A stretch of 64,000 nt of DNA, taken from JAGQRJ01 sp041402045 (GTDB taxonomy: Bacteria; Planctomycetota; J058). The notes beneath the pieces were generated by a model. The model saw only the letters and a program-made list of their open reading frames with translations, did no database searches and was not told the DNA's origin. Positions 51,491-59,110 of this stretch are shown here, piece by piece. Both the position numbers and the translations under genes were made by a program. Where the stretch lies: contig JAWKSZ010000006.1 of NCBI GenBank assembly GCA_041402045.1, forward strand, positions 99,748-163,747, written 5' to 3'. The first letter of the stretch is position 1; every line of letters starts with the position of its first letter.

Positions 51491-52510
51491 GTGACCCCCG
51501 TTCAGGACCAACACGGCCGCCCGCTGCGCTCGCTCAGGCTCTCGGTCACCGACCGCTGCAACCTGCGCTGCAGCTACTGCATGCCCGAGGAGCGCTACAC
51601 CTGGCTCCCCAAGGGCGACCTCTTGAGCTTCGAGGAGCTGGCCCGGGTCACCGACGCCTTCGTGGCCGAAGGCGTCGACCGCGTGCGGATCACCGGGGGC
51701 GAGCCCCTCCTGCGCCAGGAGCTGCCCACCCTGATCGAGCTCCTGCGCCAGCGCGAGCTGCGGGACCTGGCGCTCACGACCAACGGTGTGCGCCTCGCGC
51801 CGCTGGCCCCGGCCCTGCGGGCGGCGGGGCTCGACCGCGTCACGGTCAGCCTCGACACCCTCGACCGCGCGCGGTTCCAGGCCATGACCCGGCGCGACGC
51901 GCTGCCCCAGGTGCTCGCGGGGATCGCGGCGGCGCGCGAGGTCTTCGGGGAGCTCAAGCTCGACTGCGTGGTGGTCCGCGGGCGCAACGACGACGAGCTG
52001 CTCCCGCTCCTCGACTTCGCCCGGGAGCAGGGCGCCGAGCTGCGGTTCATCGAGTACATGGACGTCGGCGGCGCCACCCACTGGACCCCCGAGCGCGTGC
52101 TGAGCCAGGCCGAGATCCTGGAGCGGATCGGCGCGGCGCGGGGGCCGGCGGAGTCCTTCGAGCCCCGGGACGCCGCCCCCGCCGAGCGCTTCCGCCTGCC
52201 CGACGGGCAGGTGTTCGGGGTGATCGCCTCGACCACCCAGCCCTTCTGCGCGCGCTGCGACCGCAGCCGGCTCACCGCCGACGGGCACTGGTTCCACTGC
52301 CTCTACGCCCCCACCGGCGTGGACCTGCTGGCCCCCTTGCGCGCGGGCGAGGACGTGGACGCGCTGCGGGCGCGGATCCGCGCCGGCTGGAGCGCGCGGG
52401 CCGACCGCGGCGCCGAGGAACGCCGGCGCCTGACCCGCCGCCGACCGCTGGCGGTGGTCGAGCACCTGCGCCAGGACCCGCACCTGGAAATGCACACCCG
52501 CGGGGGCTGA
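51491..52510 (+). CDS. moaA: GTP 3',8-cyclase MoaA
   Basis: The 339-residue radical-SAM enzyme catalyses the first step of molybdenum-cofactor synthesis, turning GTP into 3',8-cyclo-7,8-dihydro-GTP. The SAM cluster motif is C23-x3-C27-x2-C30 (DRCNLRCSYCMP), with ITGGEPLLR after it. The second cluster uses C253, C256 and C270 (FCARCDRSRLTADGHWFHC). The C-terminal Gly-Gly essential in MoaA is present (HTRGG). Complete and likely functional. No other Mo-cofactor gene is adjacent. The GTG is probably leaderless; the palindromic element lies 25 bases upstream. Confidence 0.95.
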   Translation: MTPVQDQHGRPLRSLRLSVTDRCNLRCSYCMPEERYTWLPKGDLLSFEELARVTDAFVAEGVDRVRITGGEPLLRQELPTLIELLRQRELRDLALTTNGVRLAPLAPALRAAGLDRVTVSLDTLDRARFQAMTRRDALPQVLAGIAAAREVFGELKLDCVVVRGRNDDELLPLLDFAREQGAELRFIEYMDVGGATHWTPERVLSQAEILERIGAARGPAESFEPRDAAPAERFRLPDGQVFGVIASTTQPFCARCDRSRLTADGHWFHCLYAPTGVDLLAPLRAGEDVDALRARIRAGWSARADRGAEERRRLTRRRPLAVVEHLRQDPHLEMHTRGG

Positions 52511-52517
52511 GCCTGGG

Positions 52518-52548
52518 TTGGCCCGGTTCCCAGCGGGGGTGGTAGCAT
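52518..52548 (+). promoter_or_regulatory. Candidate promoter of the small lipoprotein gene
   Basis: TTGGCC (52518-52523) and TAGCAT (52543-52548) with a 19-base spacer lie 28 bases before the ATG at 52576. Confidence 0.35.
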
Positions 52549-52575
52549 GGGGCCGCGCGCGCCGAGGAGGCTCGT

Positions 52576-53013
52576 ATGCCCCGCACCGTCCTGTGCCTGG
52601 TCTCGATCGTCCCGCTGCTCGCGGGCTGCATGGGCTCGCCCAACCCCTACAAGCCGGGGTATGAGCCGCGGCCGCCCGAGGTCACCCCGGAGACCCAGGT
52701 CGAGACCGCGCAGCGCCAGGCGATCCCCTCGGACGTCGTGCGCCGGGACTGGCGCCGCCGCCTCGCCGAGCGCGAGATCTCCGGGATCGTCGAGTTCACC
52801 CACAGCCGCAACGCCTGGTTCGCCTACGAGGCGGACATGCTCGAGGTGCTCGGCCCCGAAGAGTCTGCGCGCTACCTCGGCGGCCGCGCCGCGGGCGCCA
52901 TGCCCGAGCCCGTGGACGAGGACGCCTCCTCCGGCGACGAGGGCGGGGACGACTACGGCGACGAGTACGGCGACGACGGCGGGGACGACTACGGCGACGA
53001 GTACGGCGACTGA
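52576..53013 (+). CDS. Small lipoprotein with acidic Gly/Asp/Tyr repeat tail
   Basis: The 145-residue protein has a lipoprotein signal (VSIVPLLAGC, Cys17), a Pro-rich segment and a helical middle with VVRRDWRRRLAEREISG. It ends in an acidic low-complexity tail built from repeated GDDYGDEYGD units. AGGAGG lies upstream of the ATG. Probably periplasmic-facing; function unknown. Confidence 0.65.
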   Translation: MPRTVLCLVSIVPLLAGCMGSPNPYKPGYEPRPPEVTPETQVETAQRQAIPSDVVRRDWRRRLAEREISGIVEFTHSRNAWFAYEADMLEVLGPEESARYLGGRAAGAMPEPVDEDASSGDEGGDDYGDEYGDDGGDDYGDEYGD

Positions 53014-53067
53014 GCGACGCTCGCAGCCCGAGAGGGCGGCGGCGGGTCCTGACGAAGGAGTGCGCGG

Positions 53068-53301
53068 GTGACCGATCGCAGCGCGTGGCCTGGCTGGGTC
53101 TCCATGGGGCTGATTGGCGTTCACAGCAGCGCCGTGGCCTGGGCCTTCGTGGTGCTCTGCCTGGCGGGCGCGCTCGGCGGCTGCGCCTACGCCTCCCAGA
53201 GCGGCGACGTCCGCGGCTGGCTCTCGCTCCTGCTCGTTCCCGCCGCGGGGTGGTACGTGGCCGCGATCCAGTGGGTGGAGTCGCACAGCGACTGGGACTG
53301 A
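53068..53301 (+). CDS. Small two-helix membrane protein
   Basis: The 77-residue protein has two hydrophobic segments (about 10-36 and 50-67, WLSLLLVPAAGWYVAAIQW). The GTG start follows GAAGGAG. It ends six bases before the next gene, so these are likely co-transcribed. Family unknown. Confidence 0.6.
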   Translation: MTDRSAWPGWVSMGLIGVHSSAVAWAFVVLCLAGALGGCAYASQSGDVRGWLSLLLVPAAGWYVAAIQWVESHSDWD

Positions 53302-53307
53302 CGCGCG

Positions 53308-54081
53308 GTGAGCGACGACGCCCTGCGGCGGCGCGAGCGCCGCGCGGCCGCTGACGGCCTCGAGGGGGAGCTGGCGCTCCTGCGCGAGCGCGCGCGCTCG
53401 GGCGAGCTCACCGACGCGGAGCACCGGGTGCTCGAGCTCGCCGCGATCTGGCGCGAGAGCGGCGACCCGCGGGACGAGGCCCGGACCCTGGCGGCGCGGC
53501 TGGAGACCCACGCGGTGACCTCCGCCACCCTGCGCCTCGCGGCGCGGCTGGGGCACGCCCCGGCGATCGAGGGGCTCGAGCTCGCCGGTCGCGAGGCCCC
53601 GGGCCCGGACGAGGACGTGCTCCCGCTGCTGCGGAGCGTGGTCGGGAGCGCGCCACGGCTGGCCCTCGCCGCCGGGCGCTACGCCTACGCCCAGCTCGAC
53701 CCGCCGCCTCAGCTGATCGAGGAGGCGCAGCACCTGTTCCTGGTGCTCGACGCCTGGAACGCGTGCCCCTGCGCGGAGCACCAGGAGCTGGTCGACGAGC
53801 TCGCCCAGGACTGCCGCCCGATCTACCGCGGCCTCTACGACCTCACCCTGGACGCGCACCTGCTCGCGCCGCTGCACGCGGCGCTGTTCGCCACCGGGCC
53901 TCCGGGCACGAGCTTCGGGATCAGCCTGGTCTACGGCCTGCCCCACCCGCGGGTGGAGTTGGCGGTGACCGCCCTGCGCCTGGTGGCGCCGGGCCCCGAG
54001 CTCCCCGCGCCGATCCGCGACGAGGTGGTGCCCTGGCTCCTGGGCTACGGGGACCCGGTCGACGCCCGGGCCGAGCTCTAG
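53308..54081 (+). CDS. Helical protein of unknown function
   Basis: The 257-residue protein is mostly helical and Leu/Ala/Arg-rich. Its first part (MSDDALRRRERRAAADG, then LTDAEHRVLELAAIWRESGDP) resembles Ala-rich helical repeats and the start of the small protein at 456. There is no signal peptide. A Cys pair occurs in NACPCAEHQELVDELAQDC. Start GTG, weak ribosome site. It ends at TAG 54079-54081, which overlaps a minus-strand TAG (54080-54078) at the presumed end of the GAF/GGDEF gene. Confidence 0.6.
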   Translation: MSDDALRRRERRAAADGLEGELALLRERARSGELTDAEHRVLELAAIWRESGDPRDEARTLAARLETHAVTSATLRLAARLGHAPAIEGLELAGREAPGPDEDVLPLLRSVVGSAPRLALAAGRYAYAQLDPPPQLIEEAQHLFLVLDAWNACPCAEHQELVDELAQDCRPIYRGLYDLTLDAHLLAPLHAALFATGPPGTSFGISLVYGLPHPRVELAVTALRLVAPGPELPAPIRDEVVPWLLGYGDPVDARAEL

Positions 54082-55278
54082 CGGCGAGGCCTCGGGCGGC
54101 GGGAGCTCGCCCAGACCCTGGCCCTGGGCGCGCGCCTGCTCGAGGGCCTCGTGGGCCCGCTGCTGGAAGGTCTCGGCGTCGTCGCCCTCGCGGAGCACGG
54201 CCAGGCCCAGGGTCAAGGGCAGCGGGTGCTCGACGCCCTCGAGGGTGTAGCTCGCGGTCCCCAGCGTGCTCGCCAGGCGCTCGGCCACGACCCGCGCGCC
54301 GGAGCGCTCCTGGTTGGGGAGCAGGATCCCGAAGCTCGCGCCGCCGGTGCGCCCGACCACGTCCACGTCGCGCACGCCCTTCTTCAGGGCTTGGGCCCCC
54401 AGGCGCAGCAGGCGGTCGCCGCGGAGGTGCCCGTAGTTGGCGTTGACCAGGCGCAGGCCGCCGAGGTGGATCGCGAGGAGCGCGAGCGGGTGCCCGTAGC
54501 GCTGGGCGCGCTTGACCTCGAGCCCCAGGGTCTCGAGGAACCCGTAGCGGTTGATCACCCCCGCCACGCGGTCGGTGCGCGCGGCGCGTTGGATCTCGTC
54601 GAAGAGCTGCGCGTTGCGCAAGGAGACCGCGAGCAGCTCGCAGGCCTGGCGGATCACGCCCAGCGGCGCGTCCTTGTCGAACGGGCGCTGGTCGAAGCGG
54701 TCGGCGAGGTTCAGGACCCCCTGGACCTCGCCGCCTGCGACCAGGGGCGTGATCAGGCACGAGGAGGTGCTGTAGTGCGCGCGGTGGGGGCGGCTGAGGT
54801 CGGCCTCGCTCTCGAGGTCGCCAATGCACAGGGTCTCGCGGGTCGCGACCGCGCGGGCCATGAGCGAGTCCGGGTTGGCCTGGAGGTCGACCTCGCCGTC
54901 GATCTCGCGCCCGTGGGTGTGGTGGCGCAGCACGAGGCGCTGCTGCTCGGCGTCGAGCAGGTAGACCGAGGCGAAGCGCGCGCCGACCAGGAACGGGATC
55001 CGCTTCACGCACACCTCGAGCACGCCGTCGAGGTCGAAGGACGCCAGCTCGCGGGTGAGGGAGGTGAGGATCTCGAGCTTCTCGTTGGTCTGGCGAGCCT
55101 TCTGCGAGAGCTGCTCCACGAAGGTCGCGCGCTCGGAGAGCCGGGCGTTCTCGGCGCGCAGGCGCTCGGCCTCGCTCTCGAGCACGGCCTGCTGGGTGCG
55201 CGCGTGGTCGCGCGCCGAGCGCAGGCGGGAGACCTCGGCCCACAGCTCGGCGGGGTCGCTCTCGGAACTCAGGGGCAT
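54078..55278 (-). CDS. GAF domain protein with degenerate GGDEF domain
   Basis: The protein has a coiled-coil start (about 1-70), a GAF domain (about 75-215, ARFASVYLLDAEQQRLVLRH, SSCLITPLVAGGEVQGVLNL), and a GGDEF-fold domain (about 220-390). In the latter the signature reads RTGGASFGILL instead of GG(D/E)EF, and the substrate-binding residues of the first helix are also replaced (NANYGHLRGD only partly kept). So cyclase activity is unlikely and a c-di-GMP-independent or sensor role is more probable. The frame has no stop at the expected end: it stays open opposite three plus-strand genes to 52303. A TAG one base out of frame at 54080 matches the convergent stop, so a one-base indel is likely; I place the end there. 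Confidence 0.68.
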
Positions 55279-55392
55279 GCCGGATTGTTCCAAACCCGCG
55301 CGCTCTCGACCAGCGCGCGGCCCCGCTGGGCCTGGCTCCGCGGGTGCGGGGCCGAGTTGCGAGCGGCTCGCAGCCGCCGCGTGAACCGGGGG

Positions 55393-55421
55393 TAGACGGG
55401 GCCTCGCGCCGACCCCATACT
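55393..55421 (+). promoter_or_regulatory. Candidate promoter of the cystathionine beta-synthase gene
   Basis: TAGACG (55393-55398) and CATACT (55416-55421) are separated by 17 bases and lie 28 bases before the ATG. Confidence 0.4.
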
Positions 55422-55448
55422 GCGCCCCGGAGCGAGGAACGAACCGGC

Positions 55449-56828
55449 ATGAAGGTCTTCAACAACGTCTGCGAAGCGATCGGCAACACGCCCTTGGTCA
55501 AGCTCAACCGCCTGGCCGAGCAGTGGGGGGTCAAGGCCCAGATCTACTGCAAGATGGGCTACATGAACCCCGGCGGGTCCTTCAAGGACCGGATCGGCCT
55601 GCGCCTCGTGCTCGACGCCGAGGAGAGCGGCGCGCTCAAGCCCGGCGGCACGATCATCGAGTGCACCAGCGGCAACACCGGCGTGGGCCTGGCTCTGGCC
55701 GCGATCACCCGCGGCTACCGCTGCATCTTCGTCATGCCCGACAAAATGTCCCGCGAGAAGATCGACGTGCTGCGCGCCCTGGGCGCCGAGGTGATCGTGA
55801 CCCCCACCGCGGTGGAGAAGGACGACCCCCGCAGCTACTACTCCGTCGCCGCGCGCCTGCACAAGGAGATCCCCAACAGCTGGCACTCGAACCAGTACGA
55901 GAACCAGTCGAACCCCAAGGCCCACTACCTGACGACCGGCCCCGAGATCTGGCGCGACACCGAGGGCAAGATCACGGCCTTCGTCTCGGGCATGGGCACC
56001 GGCGGGACGCTGAGCGGCACCGGCCGGTTCCTCAAGGAGCAGAACCCCAAGGTGCAGATCGTGGGCGTCGACCCCGTGGGCTCGATGTACTACGACAAGT
56101 TCCACAACGGGATCGACGTCACCCCGCACACCTACCTCACCGAGGGGATCGGCGAGGACTTCTACCCCTCGACCATGGACCTCAGCCTGCTCGACGACTG
56201 CTACCGGATCGACGACAAGACCGCCTACGTCATGGCCCGCAAGCTCGCGCGGCTGGAGGGGATCTTCTCGGGGGCGTCCAGCGGCGCCGCGGTGTGGGGC
56301 GCGCTGGAGTACGCCAAGCGCAACGACCTCGGCCCCGACGCCGTGATCGTGACCATGATCTGCGACCACGGCCTGCGCTACCTCTCGAAGGTCTACTCCG
56401 AGCAGTGGCTGCGCGAGAACGGCATGCTCGAGAGCGAGTTCCCCAACAACGCCTGGGACCTGCTCAACCACAAGCAGCGCCTGAAGGAGGTCGTCTCCGT
56501 GGGCTCGGGCGCCAACTGCGACGAGGCGCTGCGCCTCATGAAGCAGCACGGCGTGTCGCAGATCCCGGTGATCGACGGCATGGAGCCCAAGGGCTCGGTC
56601 GAGGAGAGCGACCTCGTGGGGCTGCTCCTCGATCAGCGCAAGCCCGAGACCGTGCCCGTGAAGGAGGTCATGAAGGAGCCCTTCCCGGTGCTCGACGCCG
56701 ACGCCAGCCTCGAGGACGTGGCCAAGCTCCTGACCAAGGACCGCAAGGCCCCCGCGGTGCTGATCCGCTCCCACAGCGGCCTGGGGATCATTACCAAGCA
56801 CGACCTGATCTCCGAGATCGCCCGCTAG
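55449..56828 (+). CDS. Cystathionine beta-synthase with C-terminal CBS domains
   Basis: The 459-residue protein has the PLP-dependent fold-type II catalytic domain (about 1-325): AIGNTPLVKLNRL, the PLP lysine in MNPGGSFKDRIG (Lys46), ECTSGNTGVGLAL, and GMGTGGTLSGTGRFLKEQNP binding the PLP phosphate. A pair of CBS domains (about 340-459) follows, which in related enzymes bind adenosyl ligands and regulate activity. It condenses serine and homocysteine to cystathionine, or acts as cysteine synthase on related substrates; the length and CBS pair favour the former. It stands alone. Its last codons and TAG stop form the left arm of a long hairpin with 56890-56922. Confidence 0.92.
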   Translation: MKVFNNVCEAIGNTPLVKLNRLAEQWGVKAQIYCKMGYMNPGGSFKDRIGLRLVLDAEESGALKPGGTIIECTSGNTGVGLALAAITRGYRCIFVMPDKMSREKIDVLRALGAEVIVTPTAVEKDDPRSYYSVAARLHKEIPNSWHSNQYENQSNPKAHYLTTGPEIWRDTEGKITAFVSGMGTGGTLSGTGRFLKEQNPKVQIVGVDPVGSMYYDKFHNGIDVTPHTYLTEGIGEDFYPSTMDLSLLDDCYRIDDKTAYVMARKLARLEGIFSGASSGAAVWGALEYAKRNDLGPDAVIVTMICDHGLRYLSKVYSEQWLRENGMLESEFPNNAWDLLNHKQRLKEVVSVGSGANCDEALRLMKQHGVSQIPVIDGMEPKGSVEESDLVGLLLDQRKPETVPVKEVMKEPFPVLDADASLEDVAKLLTKDRKAPAVLIRSHSGLGIITKHDLISEIAR

Positions 56829-56922
56829 GCGCGGGCTCGGGGGCGGCGGGGTCGGGTGCCCCGCCGGCCGAGACCTGACCCACGCGCCGCGACCCCGCGC
56901 CCCCGAGCCCCCGCCTAGCGGG
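56821..56922. repeat. Long inverted repeat containing the cystathionine synthase stop codon
   Basis: Left arm 56821-56854 begins CCCGCTAGGCG and right arm 56890-56922 ends CGCCTAGCGGG; over 33 bases they pair with one mismatch and one bulge. The TAG stop codon is in the left arm. The 35-base loop is GC-rich. It can serve as a terminator, and the right arm doubles as the beginning of the tandem array that follows. Confidence 0.85.
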
Positions 56923-57715
56923 ATAGGGCTCCGCTCGAGCGTGAGCGCCACTCCGGCCTCCGCGGTGCCCACACAGCCGAGACCCCCCGCCTGGCGGGTC
57001 GCGCTCTGCGCGAGCGTGCGCGAATCGGCGGAGCCACCGCGCGGGTGCCCACCCAGGGGTAGGGGCGGGGTTCAGCCCCGCCCGCGGGCGTCGGGCCGGT
57101 TCCGCAAGAGCAGGCCACTGCGAGCGCGATCCCGAAGCGGCCAGCGCTGGCCGCAGTTCCCAGCGGGCGATTCATGGGCCCAGATCAGCCGGGACCCCAC
57201 CTGGCGGGGCGGCTCTGCGCGAAGCGCGCGAATCGGCGGAGCCTCGCGAACACCGCGCGGGTGCCCACCCAGGGTAGGGCGGGGGTTATCCGGGTTTATC
57301 CCCGCCCGCGGACGTCGGGCCGGTTCTGCGAGAGCAGGGCACCGCGAGCGCGACCCCGAGCGGCGAGCGCTGGCCGCAGTTCCCCGCGGGCGATTCATGG
57401 GCCCAGACTCAGCCGGGACCCCCGCCTAGCGGGACGGGGCTCTGCGCGAGGGTGCGCGAATCGGCGGAGCCTCGCGGACACCGCGCGGGTGCCCACCAGG
57501 GTAGGGGCGGGTTTATCCCCGCCCGCGGGCGTCGGGCCGGTTCCGCAAGAGCAGGGCACTGCGAGCGCGACCCTCAAGTGGCCAGCGCTGGCGGCAGATT
57601 CCTCTGGCCCCAGACGTGGACGGACGAACCCGGGCGGGGATAAACCCCGCCCCTACCCCGATTCAGAGGTAGCGGGCGATTCAAGGGCCCAGACACGCGC
57701 GGGCCGGCTGCCGCA
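56905..57715. repeat. Tandem array of about 210-225-bp non-coding units
   Basis: Roughly three full units and partial ones at both ends follow each other (about 56960-57184, 57185-57409, 57410-57615). Each contains CGCCT(A/G)GCGGG, GAATCGGCGGAGCC, CGCGCGGGTGCCCACC and module C (GGGGCGGG..CCCCGCCC). GTCGGGCCGGTTC(C/T)GC, CAGCGCTGGC and GCGGGCGATTCATGGGCCCAG complete the unit. A last module C (57631-57660) and GCGATTCAAGGGCCCAG close the array. Open frames here repeat with the unit and are not genes. Confidence 0.9.
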
Positions 57716-57730
57716 GCCGAGGCCCGCCGC

Positions 57731-58066
57731 TCAGGCCGCCGGCTCCGCCTCCGCGCCCTCCGCCCGCCAGAGCGCGAGGAGGTAGAGCGTGAGCGCCATG
57801 GAGACCGAGAGCGCGAGGCTAGCGAGGATCGCGGCGGTCCAGCGCCCGCCCAGGCGCTTGCGCTCCCAGACCGCGAGCACGATCAGCATGACCGCGGTCA
57901 CGCTGAGGTCCACGATCAGGCCCGTGGCGAAGTCGGACGCGGTGAAGGCCTCGCGCCAGCCGCCCAGGAAGTCCCAGCCGTGCTCGGCCAGCCACTTGGT
58001 GAACAGCGCGTAGGAGGCGACCCAGCCCAGGACGCCCAGGGCGCAGGTGACGGCGGGCTTGGACAT
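57731..58066 (-). CDS. DUF2834-like integral membrane protein
   Basis: The 111-residue protein has three transmembrane helices (about 8-26, 47-67, 78-98). The text SYALFTKWLAEHGWDFLGGW followed by SDFATGLIVDLSVTAVMLIVL agrees with the small DUF2834 family (membrane proteins of about 110 residues, role unknown). It follows the lipoprotein gene at 58076 by nine bases on the same strand and may be part of that operon. Confidence 0.7.
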   Translation of the reverse strand: MSKPAVTCALGVLGWVASYALFTKWLAEHGWDFLGGWREAFTASDFATGLIVDLSVTAVMLIVLAVWERKRLGGRWTAAILASLALSVSMALTLYLLALWRAEGAEAEPAA

Positions 58067-58075
58067 GGGCGGCTC

Positions 58076-59110
58076 CTATCGCTCGACGGCCGGGGACTCC
58101 ACGAAGGCCAGGATCGTGCGCGGGTACTTGTCGGTCACCAACAGGAAGCCGCGGTCGTCGAGGCGCACGATCCCCTCCCAGTTGCGGCCGTCGTCGTCCT
58201 GGAGGGTCAGCCACACCGGCGGGCGTCCGCTGAGCCGCACCTCGCGCCGACCCTCGGACTCGATCAGCTCCAGCTCGACCAGGCGCTCGACCCAGGGGTA
58301 GCGGTCGTGGGTCGGGAGCGGCTCCGTGCGCAGGGGGTCCCGCGGGCAGATCAGCGCCGCGTCCTTGTGATAGAGGTAGTTGCTCACCCAGAACCGGCCC
58401 TGGGGGTCGAGGTCGGTGGCGTCGGTGATCCGATACTCGAGGGCGCCGACCAGCACGCGGGCCAGCTCGCCCTGGAGGTCGAGCCAGGCGCCGTCGCGCT
58501 CGCCGACGGCGGTCAGCGCGGCGCCGTTGGCCTCGAACAGCGCGACCGCGCCGCCGTCGGTGGCGAGCACCGCCTCGAAGCCCATGTTGCGCATGTGCCG
58601 GGGGTAGGCGACGGGGCGCAGCGTGTCCGGGTCGAGGGTCAGGCCCGCGCGCCCGGGCTGCATGCGCCCGCGCACGAGCCAGCCGCGCGCGTCGCACTCG
58701 ATCGCGAGCCAGGCCTCGTCGCCGCGGAACGCGATCGCCTCGAACCCCTGGTAGTCGGGAGCGCGCTCGGGCACCCCGGCCAGGTCGAGGGGCAGCTCGC
58801 GCAGGGTCAGCGGGCGACCCTCGTCCAGCGCCGCGAGCACCTCGGCCTTGCTCGCCCAGGCCAGCGCCGGGGCGCGGTCGTTCCACGTCCCCGGATACTG
58901 CGGGAGCAGGATCAGCGCGTCGCCGTGCCAGGCCATGCCGCTGAACTCGACCTGGCGGTCGTCCCAGGGGGCGACGAGGGGGACCTCCCGCAGCGCGGCC
59001 TCGGGGCCGGGGGGCGCGGGGGGCTGGGTCACGGGCGAGGAGTCGGCGGGGGCGCTGCACCCCACGGCGAGGGTCAGGCCCAGGAGGGCGAGGCGGGCGA
59101 GGGCGGTCAC
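58076..59110 (-). CDS. Lipoprotein with phytase-esterase-like beta-propeller features
   Basis: The 344-residue protein has a lipoprotein signal (ALLGLTLAVGC, Cys15). The rest is beta-rich with FSGMAWHGDALILLPQYPG, FEAIAFRGDEAWLAIE, FWVSNYLYHKDAALI and NWEGIVRLDDRGFLLVTDKY; these spaced strand pairs fit an esterase-like-phytase or related propeller. The GTG start overlaps the regulator stop codon by four bases, so expression is coupled to it. The substrate is unknown; the assignment to the propeller family is moderate. Confidence 0.62.
   Translation of the reverse strand: MTALARLALLGLTLAVGCSAPADSSPVTQPPAPPGPEAALREVPLVAPWDDRQVEFSGMAWHGDALILLPQYPGTWNDRAPALAWASKAEVLAALDEGRPLTLRELPLDLAGVPERAPDYQGFEAIAFRGDEAWLAIECDARGWLVRGRMQPGRAGLTLDPDTLRPVAYPRHMRNMGFEAVLATDGGAVALFEANGAALTAVGERDGAWLDLQGELARVLVGALEYRITDATDLDPQGRFWVSNYLYHKDAALICPRDPLRTEPLPTHDRYPWVERLVELELIESEGRREVRLSGRPPVWLTLQDDDGRNWEGIVRLDDRGFLLVTDKYPRTILAFVESPAVER

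Noticed and set aside
52303..54077. Extension of the GAF/GGDEF protein to 996 residues
   Set aside because: The added part lies opposite moaA and three other plus-strand genes and reads as antisense low-complexity sequence; a one-base indel explains the missing stop better.
56905..57715. CRISPR array
   Set aside because: The repeat unit is over 200 bases with continuous similarity and no short repeats with unique spacers; no cas genes are near.
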